64,000 nucleotides of DNA from Bacillota bacterium (GTDB lineage Bacteria > Bacillota > Clostridia > Acetivibrionales > DSM-1351): NCBI GenBank assembly GCA_023390335.1, contig JAEWCZ010000073.1, positions 62,001 through 126,000 of the forward strand, in the 5' to 3' direction. Under the pieces are notes generated by a model. It did not search any database. It was not told where the DNA came from and saw only the letters and a list, made by a program, of their open reading frames with translations. Shown piece after piece: positions 16,320 to 26,004 of this stretch. The translations under genes were made by a program, and so were the position numbers. Position 1 is the stretch's first letter, and each line of letters starts with the position of its first letter.

Positions 16320-16411
16320 TTTAAGACCATTATTTTACTGAATATGTACTGAATAAACGTGTAACACTATTATAGCAAGTAATATCTTTTAACATGAAAG
16401 GACAATATACC

Positions 16412-16771
16412 ATGGATAAAGTAGAAAACAGACAAGGTTTTGGCCTAGGACACCTCGTATTACGTGTAGTAATAGGAGCTGTCATTCTGGCAATCACAGC
16501 ATTTTTAACACCAGGTTTTTCGATTTCATCATGGTTTTCATTATTGCTTGCAGCAGTAGTACTGGCAGTATTGGACTGGGCAGTAAACAAGATAACAGGT
16601 GTAAATGCAACTCCATTCGGCCGTGGAATTTCCGGCTTTATAGTTGCAGCCATTATCATCTATGCTATCAAGTTTATAGTACCGGGATATAATATATCTC
16701 TCATAGCTGCTGTTATTGCTGCACTGGTATATGGTGTAGTCGATGCAATTATTCCAGGACGTGGTATGTAG
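16412..16771 (+). CDS. Phage holin family 4-type membrane protein (YvlD-like)
   Basis: 119 aa with four predicted membrane helices (about 17-33, 39-55, 73-90, 93-112), the size and layout of the chromosomal YvlD/holin superfamily IV proteins. Conserved-looking pieces are ITAFLTPGFSISSW, AVLDWAVNKI and a final VDAIIPGRGM. These proteins are widespread in Firmicutes outside prophages; the name holin is historical. I chose ATG 16412, which has AAAGGA upstream; an ATG at 16394 has no ribosome site. Not part of the decayed prophage. Confidence 0.75.
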   Translation: MDKVENRQGFGLGHLVLRVVIGAVILAITAFLTPGFSISSWFSLLLAAVVLAVLDWAVNKITGVNATPFGRGISGFIVAAIIIYAIKFIVPGYNISLIAAVIAALVYGVVDAIIPGRGM

Positions 16772-16805
16772 ATACCATAGAGGAATACCTGCAAAAATGA
16801 CGTTT

Positions 16806-16834
16806 AGGAGCGGCTGTTTTACAAGGCCGCTCCT
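16806..16834. terminator. Hairpin between convergent genes
   Basis: AGGAGCGGC (16806-16814) pairs perfectly with GCCGCTCCT (16826-16834). It is followed by an A-run on the plus strand and a weak T-run after a few bases on the minus strand, so it may act mainly as an mRNA 3' stabilising hairpin or a weak bidirectional terminator. Confidence 0.5.
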
Positions 16835-16949
16835 AATAAAAAAAAATCCCTCTCACAAGGGAAAGATAAGATTATTATTGAATCAGTATGCCGTTATATA
16901 GATTATTCCATATTATATAGTGTTTATACCTTTATTTTCCACACATTTC

Positions 16950-19238
16950 CTACACTTTAACTCTTTCAGATATGCTCAAAAGATCTGTAGATGCATCATT
17001 TAGAAGCATAGAAATTTCATCCAAATCACTAAGAGTTTTTGCTTGTATCTGAATAATGGAATTAAAATCCGGGTAATCTGAGGAGTTATCAGAAACCCCG
17101 GAGGCAATCTTGTCTACAGCGTCAACAAACTCTCTGGCAGTCTGATAATGAGTATAAGCCTTGTCTGCAGAGGCCTTAACTGTATCTGTAACGTTGCTTA
17201 TAGATTGAATTATCTCTCCAATACCTTTTTTGACTTCATTTATTCTGGCTGCCCCATCTTCAACGCCTAGCAAACCTGAAGTCATTTTCTCAACAGCAGT
17301 GTTTATACTTGCTTGAATTTCTTTGATTTGCTCCTTTATTTCAGTTGCTGAATTATTACTCAGGTTGGAAAGCTTTCTTATTTCATCTGCAACAACCGCA
17401 AAACCCTTACCCTGCTCTCCTGCCCTATTGGCTTCAATAGCTGCATTCAGCGCCAGCAGATTTGTCTGTGATGCAATTTGAGTTATAGTATTTGTTATCT
17501 CTCCTATTCTACCTGATGAGGATTCCAGATTACCAATGGATGTCGCAATGGACTGAACAGTTTCATTAACAGAGTTTATAAACATTTCTGCCTCTTCCAC
17601 CGTCTTTTCTTTTAATTTGGCTGTTTCCACCGCCCTGATACTGTCTCCTACTGCCTTTTCTGCCTGTTCAGTTACGGTTTTTACTCCGGATATTATACCT
17701 TCCGTATCAAGTACAAACCCTTCTCTTTCATCAGCCTTTGTTGCAGAAATTTTCTCCATAGTTATCCTGTTTTGATCAACGAGAGACTTGACTCTTTGCT
17801 TTAAAGTGCTTATTTCACTGCCAGTGTCCTTAAACTGTTCAACCATTTTCTTCTGTCCGTCAATTACATTGTTTACCTGCTTACCCAACCTACCTATGTC
17901 ATCGGAAGCAGCAATTTCAGCCCTGACAGTCAAATCGCCCTTTTCAACCTTTGAAAGAATGTTGGACAGATAATGAATAGGCTTAGCAATTCTGTTGGAT
18001 AAAAGCCATGCAAGCAACATACCGATAATAATGGAAAACAGCGTAATAGCAATGAATACCCAGAATATAGCATGCTTAATTTTTTCAGAAGACTTTATAT
18101 CATCTGAAAAATAGTTATTAAAAGAAACTCTGAGCTTATCTGAAGCATCAAGAAAAGCTTTATTGAGTTCTGACATACTTTTATATCCGTCAGCCATCAA
18201 GCCCTTTTCAAGAATTGCAGCTCTTTTGTATATCTCTTGTGCTGTACCGTCTATGGAATTATTTAAAGATTCAAGCCTTTTAATTTTTTCAGAATCAACT
18301 CTATTTTTTAAAAGGTCTGCTAATTTAACATCTATATCCGCTTTGTTCTTTTTAAACTCAGAGGATGAATCCTTCCCACCCGATGAAGAATACAACAATA
18401 TTGCATTGTTTCTGTTAGTCAAGACCGCTATGTCCAAAATCTCATTATATATATGTAAATCGCCCGAAACTTTTTTCATGTTCCAAACCCTGTCAAAGCC
18501 CTGGGTTGACCTTGCATTATCCAAGATATTCTGGCTGGCGGAAGCTGCTGCTGAAATTCTTTGCTCAAGATCTTCAATTTTTGCATTATAATCTTTGTCC
18601 TCGATGGTTGCATCAGTCAGAATATCAGCCAAAAGCTTTTTTATTTCCGTAAACTGATTATCAATATATCCGGAATCAGCATCAACCAGCCCGATTACTC
18701 TGTTCAACTCGGTTATATCATCCATAAGCCTTCCTGATCTATCCTTTATAGGCCCTGTCAAAGTCTTTTGGAGTTCATTAATAATGTTTTGCATTTCATT
18801 ATAATTATCCTGAACGTCCTTTAAGAACCCTTTGATATTTTTATTTTCAAACGTTTTGATATTAGAATTGATTTTATCATTATATAAACTTACATATTCT
18901 TTGTTAATACTGTCCAGTTCCTCTACAGTCTTTTTATCCTCAGGACTTATTTTAGCCCCCTTCAATTTCATTAATGCAGCATCCATCTTGCTTCCTATGT
19001 CTGCAAAAGTTTGGCTGTCATCAGTAAATGAATTCACCATATCGGTTAAAACCTGCTGTCTTTGTGCGGATAACCTGTTGAGTTCTTGAACTGAATCCTG
19101 ATTTGACTTATTAACTTCTATATTATTAACAGAATTAATTACCTTCCTATATCCGAAAAAAGAAATTGCGGATGAAATTAACGAGATTGCAATAACTACA
19201 CAAAATGCTCCGATAATTGTACTTTTAATATTTTTCAT
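16950..19238 (-). CDS. Methyl-accepting chemotaxis protein with long sensor domain
   Basis: 762 aa. A membrane helix at about 5-27, then roughly 355 residues of extracellular helical sensor region, a second membrane helix at about 386-410 (FWVFIAITLFSIIIGMLLAW), a HAMP domain starting SNRIAKPIHYLSNIL, and a cytoplasmic signalling hairpin containing IASQTNLLALNAAIEANRAG and GKGFAVVADEIRKLSN. The ATG at 19238 is preceded by TAGGAGG; a longer frame from TTG 19262 would include that site within the coding region. The ligand is unknown. It is a single minus-strand gene. No C-terminal CheR-tethering pentapeptide is seen. Confidence 0.9.
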   Translation of the reverse strand: MKNIKSTIIGAFCVVIAISLISSAISFFGYRKVINSVNNIEVNKSNQDSVQELNRLSAQRQQVLTDMVNSFTDDSQTFADIGSKMDAALMKLKGAKISPEDKKTVEELDSINKEYVSLYNDKINSNIKTFENKNIKGFLKDVQDNYNEMQNIINELQKTLTGPIKDRSGRLMDDITELNRVIGLVDADSGYIDNQFTEIKKLLADILTDATIEDKDYNAKIEDLEQRISAAASASQNILDNARSTQGFDRVWNMKKVSGDLHIYNEILDIAVLTNRNNAILLYSSSGGKDSSSEFKKNKADIDVKLADLLKNRVDSEKIKRLESLNNSIDGTAQEIYKRAAILEKGLMADGYKSMSELNKAFLDASDKLRVSFNNYFSDDIKSSEKIKHAIFWVFIAITLFSIIIGMLLAWLLSNRIAKPIHYLSNILSKVEKGDLTVRAEIAASDDIGRLGKQVNNVIDGQKKMVEQFKDTGSEISTLKQRVKSLVDQNRITMEKISATKADEREGFVLDTEGIISGVKTVTEQAEKAVGDSIRAVETAKLKEKTVEEAEMFINSVNETVQSIATSIGNLESSSGRIGEITNTITQIASQTNLLALNAAIEANRAGEQGKGFAVVADEIRKLSNLSNNSATEIKEQIKEIQASINTAVEKMTSGLLGVEDGAARINEVKKGIGEIIQSISNVTDTVKASADKAYTHYQTAREFVDAVDKIASGVSDNSSDYPDFNSIIQIQAKTLSDLDEISMLLNDASTDLLSISERVKV

Positions 19239-19444
19239 ATATGACGGCCTCCTACTTTTCAACGCAAAATACCCGAATATAAAATAGTTCTACATTTTAG
19301 TATTAAAACCCTTTAATTCGTCTACCTTTTTCGCCAATATTTTCTTATACTAGCCTACACCTTATATAAGTAGTACTGGCAGGTTATTTTTATAACAAAT
19401 ATGGAAATAATTGTAGTACATAAATTTGTAGAATGGTGGTTCAA

Positions 19445-20293
19445 ATGCGAAAATTATTCAAACCAACCTGGTGCTTGGTAATTATATTAATACTACTAAT
19501 GCCAATAGTTTATATGCTCAGCACTAAATCTGCCAAACTGGAGAAAACCAACAATGTTTTGGGTGAACAAGTCCGGAGTATGTCCAAAACCTTAACAGAA
19601 CAAAATAACGCACTTGAAGTAAACGGTGAATTGATTAGAATTCTTCAATCGGATCAATCGACATTTAAAAGCAGACTTGATCAATTCGCAAAAACATATA
19701 CTCAAATAGCGGGCAACTATGTAAATAAGTCCAGCAGGGGTACTTCCTCAAAGAGTGCAAATCATACAATAGAAGATATAATTAAGCTCAATACTCTTGT
19801 GAAAAATCTAAATACAGCTTTCAACACTAACAGTGAACTAACGGAGAAGCTTGATAAATCAAATACAGAGCTGGAGGAATTTGTTGATGCACTACCTACT
19901 TTCATTCCTGTAAGCGGAAAAATCACTTCCCCTTTTGGTATGAGAAAACATCCCATTACACATATCAGAACCATTCATAAGGGAGTAGACATTGATGCAG
20001 ACACCGGTGACCCCATACTTGCAGCAGGTTCAGGCAAAGTAATATATTCAGGTCTCTCCGGAGGCTACGGAAAACATGTTATAATTGATCACGGTAACGG
20101 TTTCAAAACAATATACGGTCACTCATCAAAACTACTTGTCAAAGTCGGCCAAATTGTCAAAAAGGGCCAAAAGATAGCCTTGGTAGGCAGTACAGGAAGA
20201 AGTACCGGGCCTCATCTGCATTTTGAAATAAGAATAGCCAATACCGCAGTAGATCCTGTCAAATATGTTGAATTCAAACCCTTTATTCGATAA
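19445..20293 (+). CDS. M23 (LytM-type) peptidoglycan endopeptidase, membrane-anchored
   Basis: 282 aa. A signal anchor near residues 7-24, a coiled coil of about 100 residues (KLEKTNNVLGEQVRSMSKTL), then the M23 domain from about 155: ITSPFGMRKHPITH, HKGVDIDADTGDPILAAGSG (zinc ligands H and D), YGKHVIIDHGNGFKTIYGH and the PHLHFEIR motif with the remaining His ligands. It should cut peptide cross-links of peptidoglycan at the cell surface. ATG 19445 has GGTGG five bases upstream; an earlier ATG at 19433 does not. It stands alone upstream of the PBP gene with a 235-bp gap. Confidence 0.9.
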   Translation: MRKLFKPTWCLVIILILLMPIVYMLSTKSAKLEKTNNVLGEQVRSMSKTLTEQNNALEVNGELIRILQSDQSTFKSRLDQFAKTYTQIAGNYVNKSSRGTSSKSANHTIEDIIKLNTLVKNLNTAFNTNSELTEKLDKSNTELEEFVDALPTFIPVSGKITSPFGMRKHPITHIRTIHKGVDIDADTGDPILAAGSGKVIYSGLSGGYGKHVIIDHGNGFKTIYGHSSKLLVKVGQIVKKGQKIALVGSTGRSTGPHLHFEIRIANTAVDPVKYVEFKPFIR

Positions 20294-20528
20294 TTCTTTA
20301 AATCAAAGTCGGGAAATATTGTATTCATTTATTTAATTTTTACCATTATGTTTATAAAAGGAATTTTACTATAAAGCCGGGGACGTCTATATATATGGGA
20401 AAGCCAAGACATTAGTACAGTTTGGTTCCTTTATTTTAGGCTTTTTCTTAACATTTAAATAATATGTACTAAAAAGTGTTTTATGATATAATATTGTGAG
20501 CAAAATGTATTAATTTAAGGAGGATATT

Positions 20529-23102
20529 ATGAAAGCTAATGAAAAGGCTGCATCTGGGACGGATAAGCAAAAGAAGAAGAAGAAAAATACCACTTCGTCT
20601 ACAGCTTCCAAATTTACCCTTGCAGTTATAAAAACAGTATTTGTTATCCTCATATCTTTAGGGTGTGTTGTTGGTGGTGTATTAGGCGGGGCCGTTCTCG
20701 GATACATAAAGACTGCAGCTCCGATAACACCTGATCAGCTTGAAATGACGAAAGTAACTTTCATATATGACAAGGATGGCAAGGAAATTGCACAGGTCAA
20801 GGGCGGTGAAAATCGGATACTTGCCGAACATTCTGAAATACCCGATAATATGAGACATGCATTTATTGCAATAGAAGATTCAAGATTTAAAAGTCATGAT
20901 GGTGTTGACACAAAACGTTTTGTGGGTGCTGCACTTAGTTATATCATCAAATTTGGTAATGCTGACTACGGCGGAAGTACCATTACGCAGCAGCTTGTAA
21001 AGAACATAACCGGAAACACTGATTCTACCGTCAAAAGAAAAGTCCAGGAAGCTTGGCAGGCAATGGATTTGGAAAAAAAGATGTCAAAGGATCAGATTCT
21101 TGACAATTATATGAATCGAATAAACACCGGGCTGGGCTGCTGGGGTGTACAGGCGGCCGCAAAGAAATTCTTTAACAAGGAAGTAAAAGATCTTTCTCTT
21201 GCAGAATGTGCCAGCATAGCAGGTGTAACAAAATCTCCGGGAACCTATGATCCTACATTAAGTGAAAAAACAAAGGCTGCAAACAAGGAACGTCAAAAAA
21301 TCATACTTGCTGAAATGCTTAGGCAAAAACATATAACTCAAAATGAGTACGATCAAGCAGTTGCTGAGCCATTAAAAATCTATAAAGGCGCAAGTGAAGG
21401 CGACAAAAAGGATAATAACATCCAAAGCTATTTTGAGGACTATGTACTGACCCAAGTTAAAAATGACTTGATGAAGAAATACAATTTATCAAGCAATAAT
21501 GCTACTATAAAGCTGTATAATGGCGGTTTGAAGATTTACACAACTCAGGACAGCAACATTCAGAAAATAATGAACGAGGAATTTACAAACCCCAAGAACT
21601 TTACTGCCAATGAAAAAATCAGCAACCCTGATATGCAGGCTCAGGCAGCTATGCTTGTTATGGACCCGACTACTGGACAAATACGTGGTATGTACGGTGC
21701 TTATGGCGAGAAAAAAGCTAATTTTACTCTAAACAGAGCCACTGATATGAAGAGACAGCCTGGTTCAAGCTTCAAGCCTATAGCGGTTTACGGACCTGCA
21801 ATAGACCTTGGTATAATAACACCTGCTACTGTAATAGATGACGTACCTGTATATCTGGATAAAGAACATCCTAATACACCGTATCCTAAGAATGCAGAAA
21901 CAGGTGTATACGAAGGACTTCTTACAATCAGAAGAGCCATACAGAAGTCACAGAACGTTGTTGCAGCTCAGGTATGGATGAATTTATTGGGAGCTCAAAA
22001 TTCCATAAATTATCTGAAAAAGGTTAATATAGACAGACCAAAGGAAGGTTACGTATCAATGGCCCTCGGTGGTTTGAATGAAGGAGTTAACCCTTTAGCT
22101 ATGGCTGCTGCATATGTCCCCTTTGACAACAAGGGAGTTTATCTGGAACCTATATCCTACACAAAGGTAACTGATGATAAAGGCAATGTTATATTGGATA
22201 AGAAAGCAGACCAGAAAAGAAATATAGCATACAAGGAATCAACTGCATACCTTATGACAAGCATGATGAGAGACGTTGTAACAAACGGTACTGCTGCTAC
22301 ATCTGGAGGCTTGGGAAGAGGAGCCTTGGGAGCAGTAAAGAATTCCGCAGGTAAGGTTATCCCTACCGCTGGTAAAACAGGTACCACCAACGATACCTAC
22401 GACAAATGGTTCGTGGGATATTCACCATACTACGTTGGCGCTACCTGGTACGGATACAATTACAATAAGACTCTGAAAGGTCAAGAAGTATACCAGGCAT
22501 TGAACCTTTGGAATAAGGTCATGAACAGGGCACATGCGAAGCTTGAACCAAAAGACTTCCCACAACCTCAGGGACTGGTTAAGAAGACTATATGTATCTA
22601 CTCAGGAAAACTTGTAGGTCCTCACTGTAGTGGCGATCCTCGTGGAAACGCCATAAGGACGGAATATTTTGCAAAAGGTACTGAACCAACTGATACATGT
22701 GATGTTCACGTACTTGCTAAGGTAGATATAAGTTCAAAGGATATTTACGGTCGCCCGTTGTTGGCAAATCCATTCTGTCCGCCAAATTTGGTAAAGGAAA
22801 GGGTATTTATAAAGAGACCTGTTCCTTACTTGCCGAAAAGTCCGCTTAAAGGCTCCTTGTCGGCAACCATCAAGGACTGGATTTACCAAATGTCAGAGGG
22901 TGAATACTGTACCAAGCATGGAGGAGGAACCGCTAACGTAACTCCACCGAATAATTCATCAACACCGCCGGCTAATTCAGGCAATGGTTCTGGTAACACT
23001 TTACCCGGAGGCGATGGTACGCCAAGCAAACCAACTAACAGTACCGGAGGCACACCGTCAGATAGCACAGATGATCAAAATATTGACGATATAATTCCAT
23101 AG
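20529..23102 (+). CDS. Class A penicillin-binding protein (PBP1A type)
   Basis: 857 aa, bifunctional cell-wall synthase. A Lys-rich cytoplasmic tail, membrane helix at about 31-60, then the glycosyltransferase-51 domain with catalytic E116 in IAIEDSRF and GGSTITQQLVKN at 148-159. The transpeptidase domain has the nucleophile S413 in GSSFKP, SQN at 474-476 and the GKTGTT box near residue 617. The C-terminal 130 residues include four Cys and a Gly/Ser/Thr/Pro-rich tail ending TDDQNIDDIIP, which probably extends into the wall. AAGGAGGA precedes the ATG, and a strong terminator follows directly, so it is monocistronic. Confidence 0.92.
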   Translation: MKANEKAASGTDKQKKKKKNTTSSTASKFTLAVIKTVFVILISLGCVVGGVLGGAVLGYIKTAAPITPDQLEMTKVTFIYDKDGKEIAQVKGGENRILAEHSEIPDNMRHAFIAIEDSRFKSHDGVDTKRFVGAALSYIIKFGNADYGGSTITQQLVKNITGNTDSTVKRKVQEAWQAMDLEKKMSKDQILDNYMNRINTGLGCWGVQAAAKKFFNKEVKDLSLAECASIAGVTKSPGTYDPTLSEKTKAANKERQKIILAEMLRQKHITQNEYDQAVAEPLKIYKGASEGDKKDNNIQSYFEDYVLTQVKNDLMKKYNLSSNNATIKLYNGGLKIYTTQDSNIQKIMNEEFTNPKNFTANEKISNPDMQAQAAMLVMDPTTGQIRGMYGAYGEKKANFTLNRATDMKRQPGSSFKPIAVYGPAIDLGIITPATVIDDVPVYLDKEHPNTPYPKNAETGVYEGLLTIRRAIQKSQNVVAAQVWMNLLGAQNSINYLKKVNIDRPKEGYVSMALGGLNEGVNPLAMAAAYVPFDNKGVYLEPISYTKVTDDKGNVILDKKADQKRNIAYKESTAYLMTSMMRDVVTNGTAATSGGLGRGALGAVKNSAGKVIPTAGKTGTTNDTYDKWFVGYSPYYVGATWYGYNYNKTLKGQEVYQALNLWNKVMNRAHAKLEPKDFPQPQGLVKKTICIYSGKLVGPHCSGDPRGNAIRTEYFAKGTEPTDTCDVHVLAKVDISSKDIYGRPLLANPFCPPNLVKERVFIKRPVPYLPKSPLKGSLSATIKDWIYQMSEGEYCTKHGGGTANVTPPNNSSTPPANSGNGSGNTLPGGDGTPSKPTNSTGGTPSDSTDDQNIDDIIP

Positions 23103-23106
23103 ACTT

Positions 23107-23158
23107 AAAGGGAGTATCGCTAGACTATTGAAAAGTAGTAGCGATACTCCCTTTTTTT
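23107..23158 (+). terminator. Strong intrinsic terminator after the PBP gene
   Basis: A 16-bp perfect stem, AAAGGGAGTATCGCTA (23107-23122) with TAGCGATACTCCCTTT (23139-23154), followed by a T-run. Confidence 0.9.
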
Positions 23159-23202
23159 GTATTTACATTCTTTGTTTTAAAAAACTTCCTTCTTTATCTT
23201 TA

Positions 23203-25806
23203 TTAATGCTTTGGGAAAATATTAATATTCCCAAGTATATAGCTTTTAATTAACATAGCATCAAATACACTTATACTACCATCACCATCGACATCCGCTG
23301 ACCACATATCATGTTCAACCGGGAAGTCATTTATTGTTCCTCCAATATAATCTATAATTAGTGAATAGTCATAATCTCCAATACTACCGTTTCCGTCCAG
23401 ATCACCCACAATATCAGACAGCCAGCCATAGTCAACATAAGCAAAATTAATATTTCCATCGCACTGGAACATCGGACCGCTGTATGCAGCGTATGTATCA
23501 TGAATTTCGTCATGAACTTTAAAGCTTTTTAAAGTGGCAGGCAAACCATCCTCATTTTTGTCCCCTATCATCAGATACCACCTGTATTCCTTACTGGTGT
23601 CAAGATTGAACTTTGTTATAAAGTCAGTTAAGTCTACAGCAAAATTACCATCACTGGCAACGCCCGCAGAATTGGCGTCAAAAGGTATTGGATACCCTAT
23701 ATTATTCAAACTGCTAGGAACAAAGTATGCCTCCGGTACTGTTTGGTTTTTATCAGAATAACCTACCGAAATTTTTAACTGATCACGTTTTGCATGGCTC
23801 ACTGTAAACTCAGCAACCAACTGTGGATTATAATCCCTTTTGGGAGTAGTCCATGCCAAATTATTCTCAACAATCGGTCTTCTTTCTGAGGTATTAAATT
23901 CACTAAATTTGGAAGACCCGTAGATACTGTCATAAGCTATGTAGTAATAACCATCATAACCATAATTAGTGCCCCAGCTGTTGGCTACTTTAAAGACTCC
24001 CTTTTCTTCGGGCTGTGGGATTCCATCGCCGTTTACATCACCCCACCATATATTGTCATCATAACCTACAACTGTCATTTGATGGCCTCCATTTTTACCA
24101 TCAAGCATATAATATATTTTCTTTCCGACCATATAATCATCGTTTACAGAAGGATCAGGATTATCCTTTACGGGATATGGATACTCTTTAAAACTACTTA
24201 TAAAAGTACCGAAAGACAGGACATACCCATTGTTCAGCAACTGCTTAATGCGTACCAAATTTGCATCATTTGTATCTATGTATCCGCACTTATCCATCCT
24301 GTAATTAATTGCATTTTCCCATGCATTCAAATCGGTATTTATTTTATTCCCATCTACACCATCATCTACATATGGGACATCCGCCAATGTTGCACTGCCT
24401 GTCTCCAAAAGCATTTGAAATATTCCTTGTATAGGACCGCCGGCCGGTGAAGAGCCTATAGGAAATGTGAATTTAGGAGAAAAAACCTTACTCAGGTCAT
24501 TTTTAGCATCCCACTCTCTCCCTGCATTGATTTTTGCCAGACCTACCATATGCGTCATTGTATAATATGTACTTGACCAGCAAACACAATCCCCAAACAT
24601 CTGATAACCTATATTCGGAAAACACTGTAAAGTGCTGTTGTCTGCGGAGGCAGGAAGTGACTCTGAATATATTGTATTCAGGTCGACAGGAGTTCCCTGA
24701 ACATTCACATTATTCGGAGTGTTGTCCGTCATAACCTCCTCTCCTACCTGAGCTGGATCAACTTCTATCAGAGGCTTATTTTGTTGCTGTCTCGTTGCAT
24801 TTAAACGATTCAGACCAATGGAATTTAAACGTATATTTTTAACATCGGTTGACGAAACCGTGGCATTCTGTGTAACTATATTTATTTTGTTGCTCGCCGC
24901 CGATCTGTTTCCTGCCGCATCTATTGCTACCACATAGTAATCAATAGTTTTACCGGAATAAACATTTGAATATGAACAGGAACGTTCGTGTGTCCTGACT
25001 ATCAGATTCCCATTTGAGTAAACCTCATACAATGCGGTCCCAGAATCATCGCAAGCTTCATCCCATTTCAGATAACACGTTGGATAGGACATATCAACTG
25101 ACCTCAGATTATTTGGAGCTGAGGGTGGAGTCTCATCCGTATATTGAACATCCACATTTTCGAACCTGGCTGTACATAACTTATCTGGATTAGTTGAAGT
25201 AGAAGCAAAACCCAAATATACTTTTGAACCCATTTCTATAGTTTGGGTGCTACCTGTTTTTGTCCAATTCTCACCATCAGTTGACATAAAGGCTTCAAAC
25301 TCATTTCCAGTCCTTTTTAATTTTAAATAAACCGGGAAACTAGCGGAAGCGGTTGCAATATTAGCTGTACCGTCACCTACCGAAGTTCTGTATTGATATG
25401 TCAATCCGTTGTTTCGGTTTAATGCAAGAAATGCATTTTTACTATTGGTATCCAAGCTTTCTCTTATCATCAGGCCAGCCTTTGCTGACAGATCCGAACC
25501 GCTTTCACTTGTGAGCTTCGCCTGTATTGTGCAATCTCCCTGTACCGGTATATAAGCATAAGTAAACGAGTCTTCAGTATTGAATTCGCCTGATCCGCTA
25601 CCTGCAACAATAACAGTGTTGCTCGCCAAAATATCAGCAGTGGAATATTCGTTGGTTTGTCCTATATTTTTATAGTTCCAATAGGCCTTGTCAATTACAC
25701 CTCTTGCCTGGACTTGAATCATTCCAAAATCAGTGCTTAACAGCATAAGCTGGATTAGAACTGCAAAAGCCACTAATATGCCTGTCTTCTTTAGTCTGTT
25801 ATTCAA
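23203..25806 (-). CDS. Cellulosomal C1A cysteine peptidase with dockerin
   Basis: 867 aa. Start is TTG with AGGAGG eight bases upstream. A signal peptide (about 1-34) is followed by a jelly-roll-like domain (about 50-220), a fibronectin III domain (about 228-313), and a papain-family domain: Q402 and catalytic C409 in YQMFGDCVCWSS, H575 in GGHQMTVVGYD, N609 in VANSWGTNYGYDGYYYI. Residues 800-860 are a type I dockerin with two Ca-binding repeats (GDLDGNGSIGDYDYS, ADVDGDGSISVFDAM), which should attach it to a cellulosome scaffoldin cohesin. No propeptide inhibitor domain is obvious between the FnIII and the catalytic domain, though residues 320-385 could serve. It may trim cellulosome components or plant proteins; that is inference. 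Confidence 0.9.
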   Translation of the reverse strand: MNNRLKKTGILVAFAVLIQLMLLSTDFGMIQVQARGVIDKAYWNYKNIGQTNEYSTADILASNTVIVAGSGSGEFNTEDSFTYAYIPVQGDCTIQAKLTSESGSDLSAKAGLMIRESLDTNSKNAFLALNRNNGLTYQYRTSVGDGTANIATASASFPVYLKLKRTGNEFEAFMSTDGENWTKTGSTQTIEMGSKVYLGFASTSTNPDKLCTARFENVDVQYTDETPPSAPNNLRSVDMSYPTCYLKWDEACDDSGTALYEVYSNGNLIVRTHERSCSYSNVYSGKTIDYYVVAIDAAGNRSAASNKINIVTQNATVSSTDVKNIRLNSIGLNRLNATRQQQNKPLIEVDPAQVGEEVMTDNTPNNVNVQGTPVDLNTIYSESLPASADNSTLQCFPNIGYQMFGDCVCWSSTYYTMTHMVGLAKINAGREWDAKNDLSKVFSPKFTFPIGSSPAGGPIQGIFQMLLETGSATLADVPYVDDGVDGNKINTDLNAWENAINYRMDKCGYIDTNDANLVRIKQLLNNGYVLSFGTFISSFKEYPYPVKDNPDPSVNDDYMVGKKIYYMLDGKNGGHQMTVVGYDDNIWWGDVNGDGIPQPEEKGVFKVANSWGTNYGYDGYYYIAYDSIYGSSKFSEFNTSERRPIVENNLAWTTPKRDYNPQLVAEFTVSHAKRDQLKISVGYSDKNQTVPEAYFVPSSLNNIGYPIPFDANSAGVASDGNFAVDLTDFITKFNLDTSKEYRWYLMIGDKNEDGLPATLKSFKVHDEIHDTYAAYSGPMFQCDGNINFAYVDYGWLSDIVGDLDGNGSIGDYDYSLIIDYIGGTINDFPVEHDMWSADVDGDGSISVFDAMLIKSYILGNINIFPKH

Positions 25807-25933
25807 TTTACGACCTCCTAAATTAATTGGTAATTTTTATAAAAACATTACATTTATACCATTAATGATATTAATTGTCAAATACTAACTGAAATCGACT
25901 TTATCCTAAATTAAGCAGATATTAAGATAAAAA

Positions 25934-25970
25934 AAACCACAAAGCATCGAGTTGATGACTTTTGTGGTTT
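25934..25970 (-). terminator. Terminator of proB
   Basis: AAACCACAAA (25934-25943) pairs with TTTGTGGTTT (25961-25970); on the minus strand the stem is followed by a run of eight or more T. Confidence 0.85.
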
Positions 25971-26004
25971 TATATATTAAATATCTTTTTATAACTTTTG
26001 TGAC

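Noticed and set aside
16394..16771. Holin-family gene as part of a prophage
   Set aside because: It is the widespread chromosomal YvlD type and is flanked by sporulation and chemotaxis genes, not phage genes.
20330..20528. Possible riboswitch upstream of the PBP gene
   Set aside because: An AAAGCC/GGCTTT pair is present, but nothing matches a riboswitch consensus I know.
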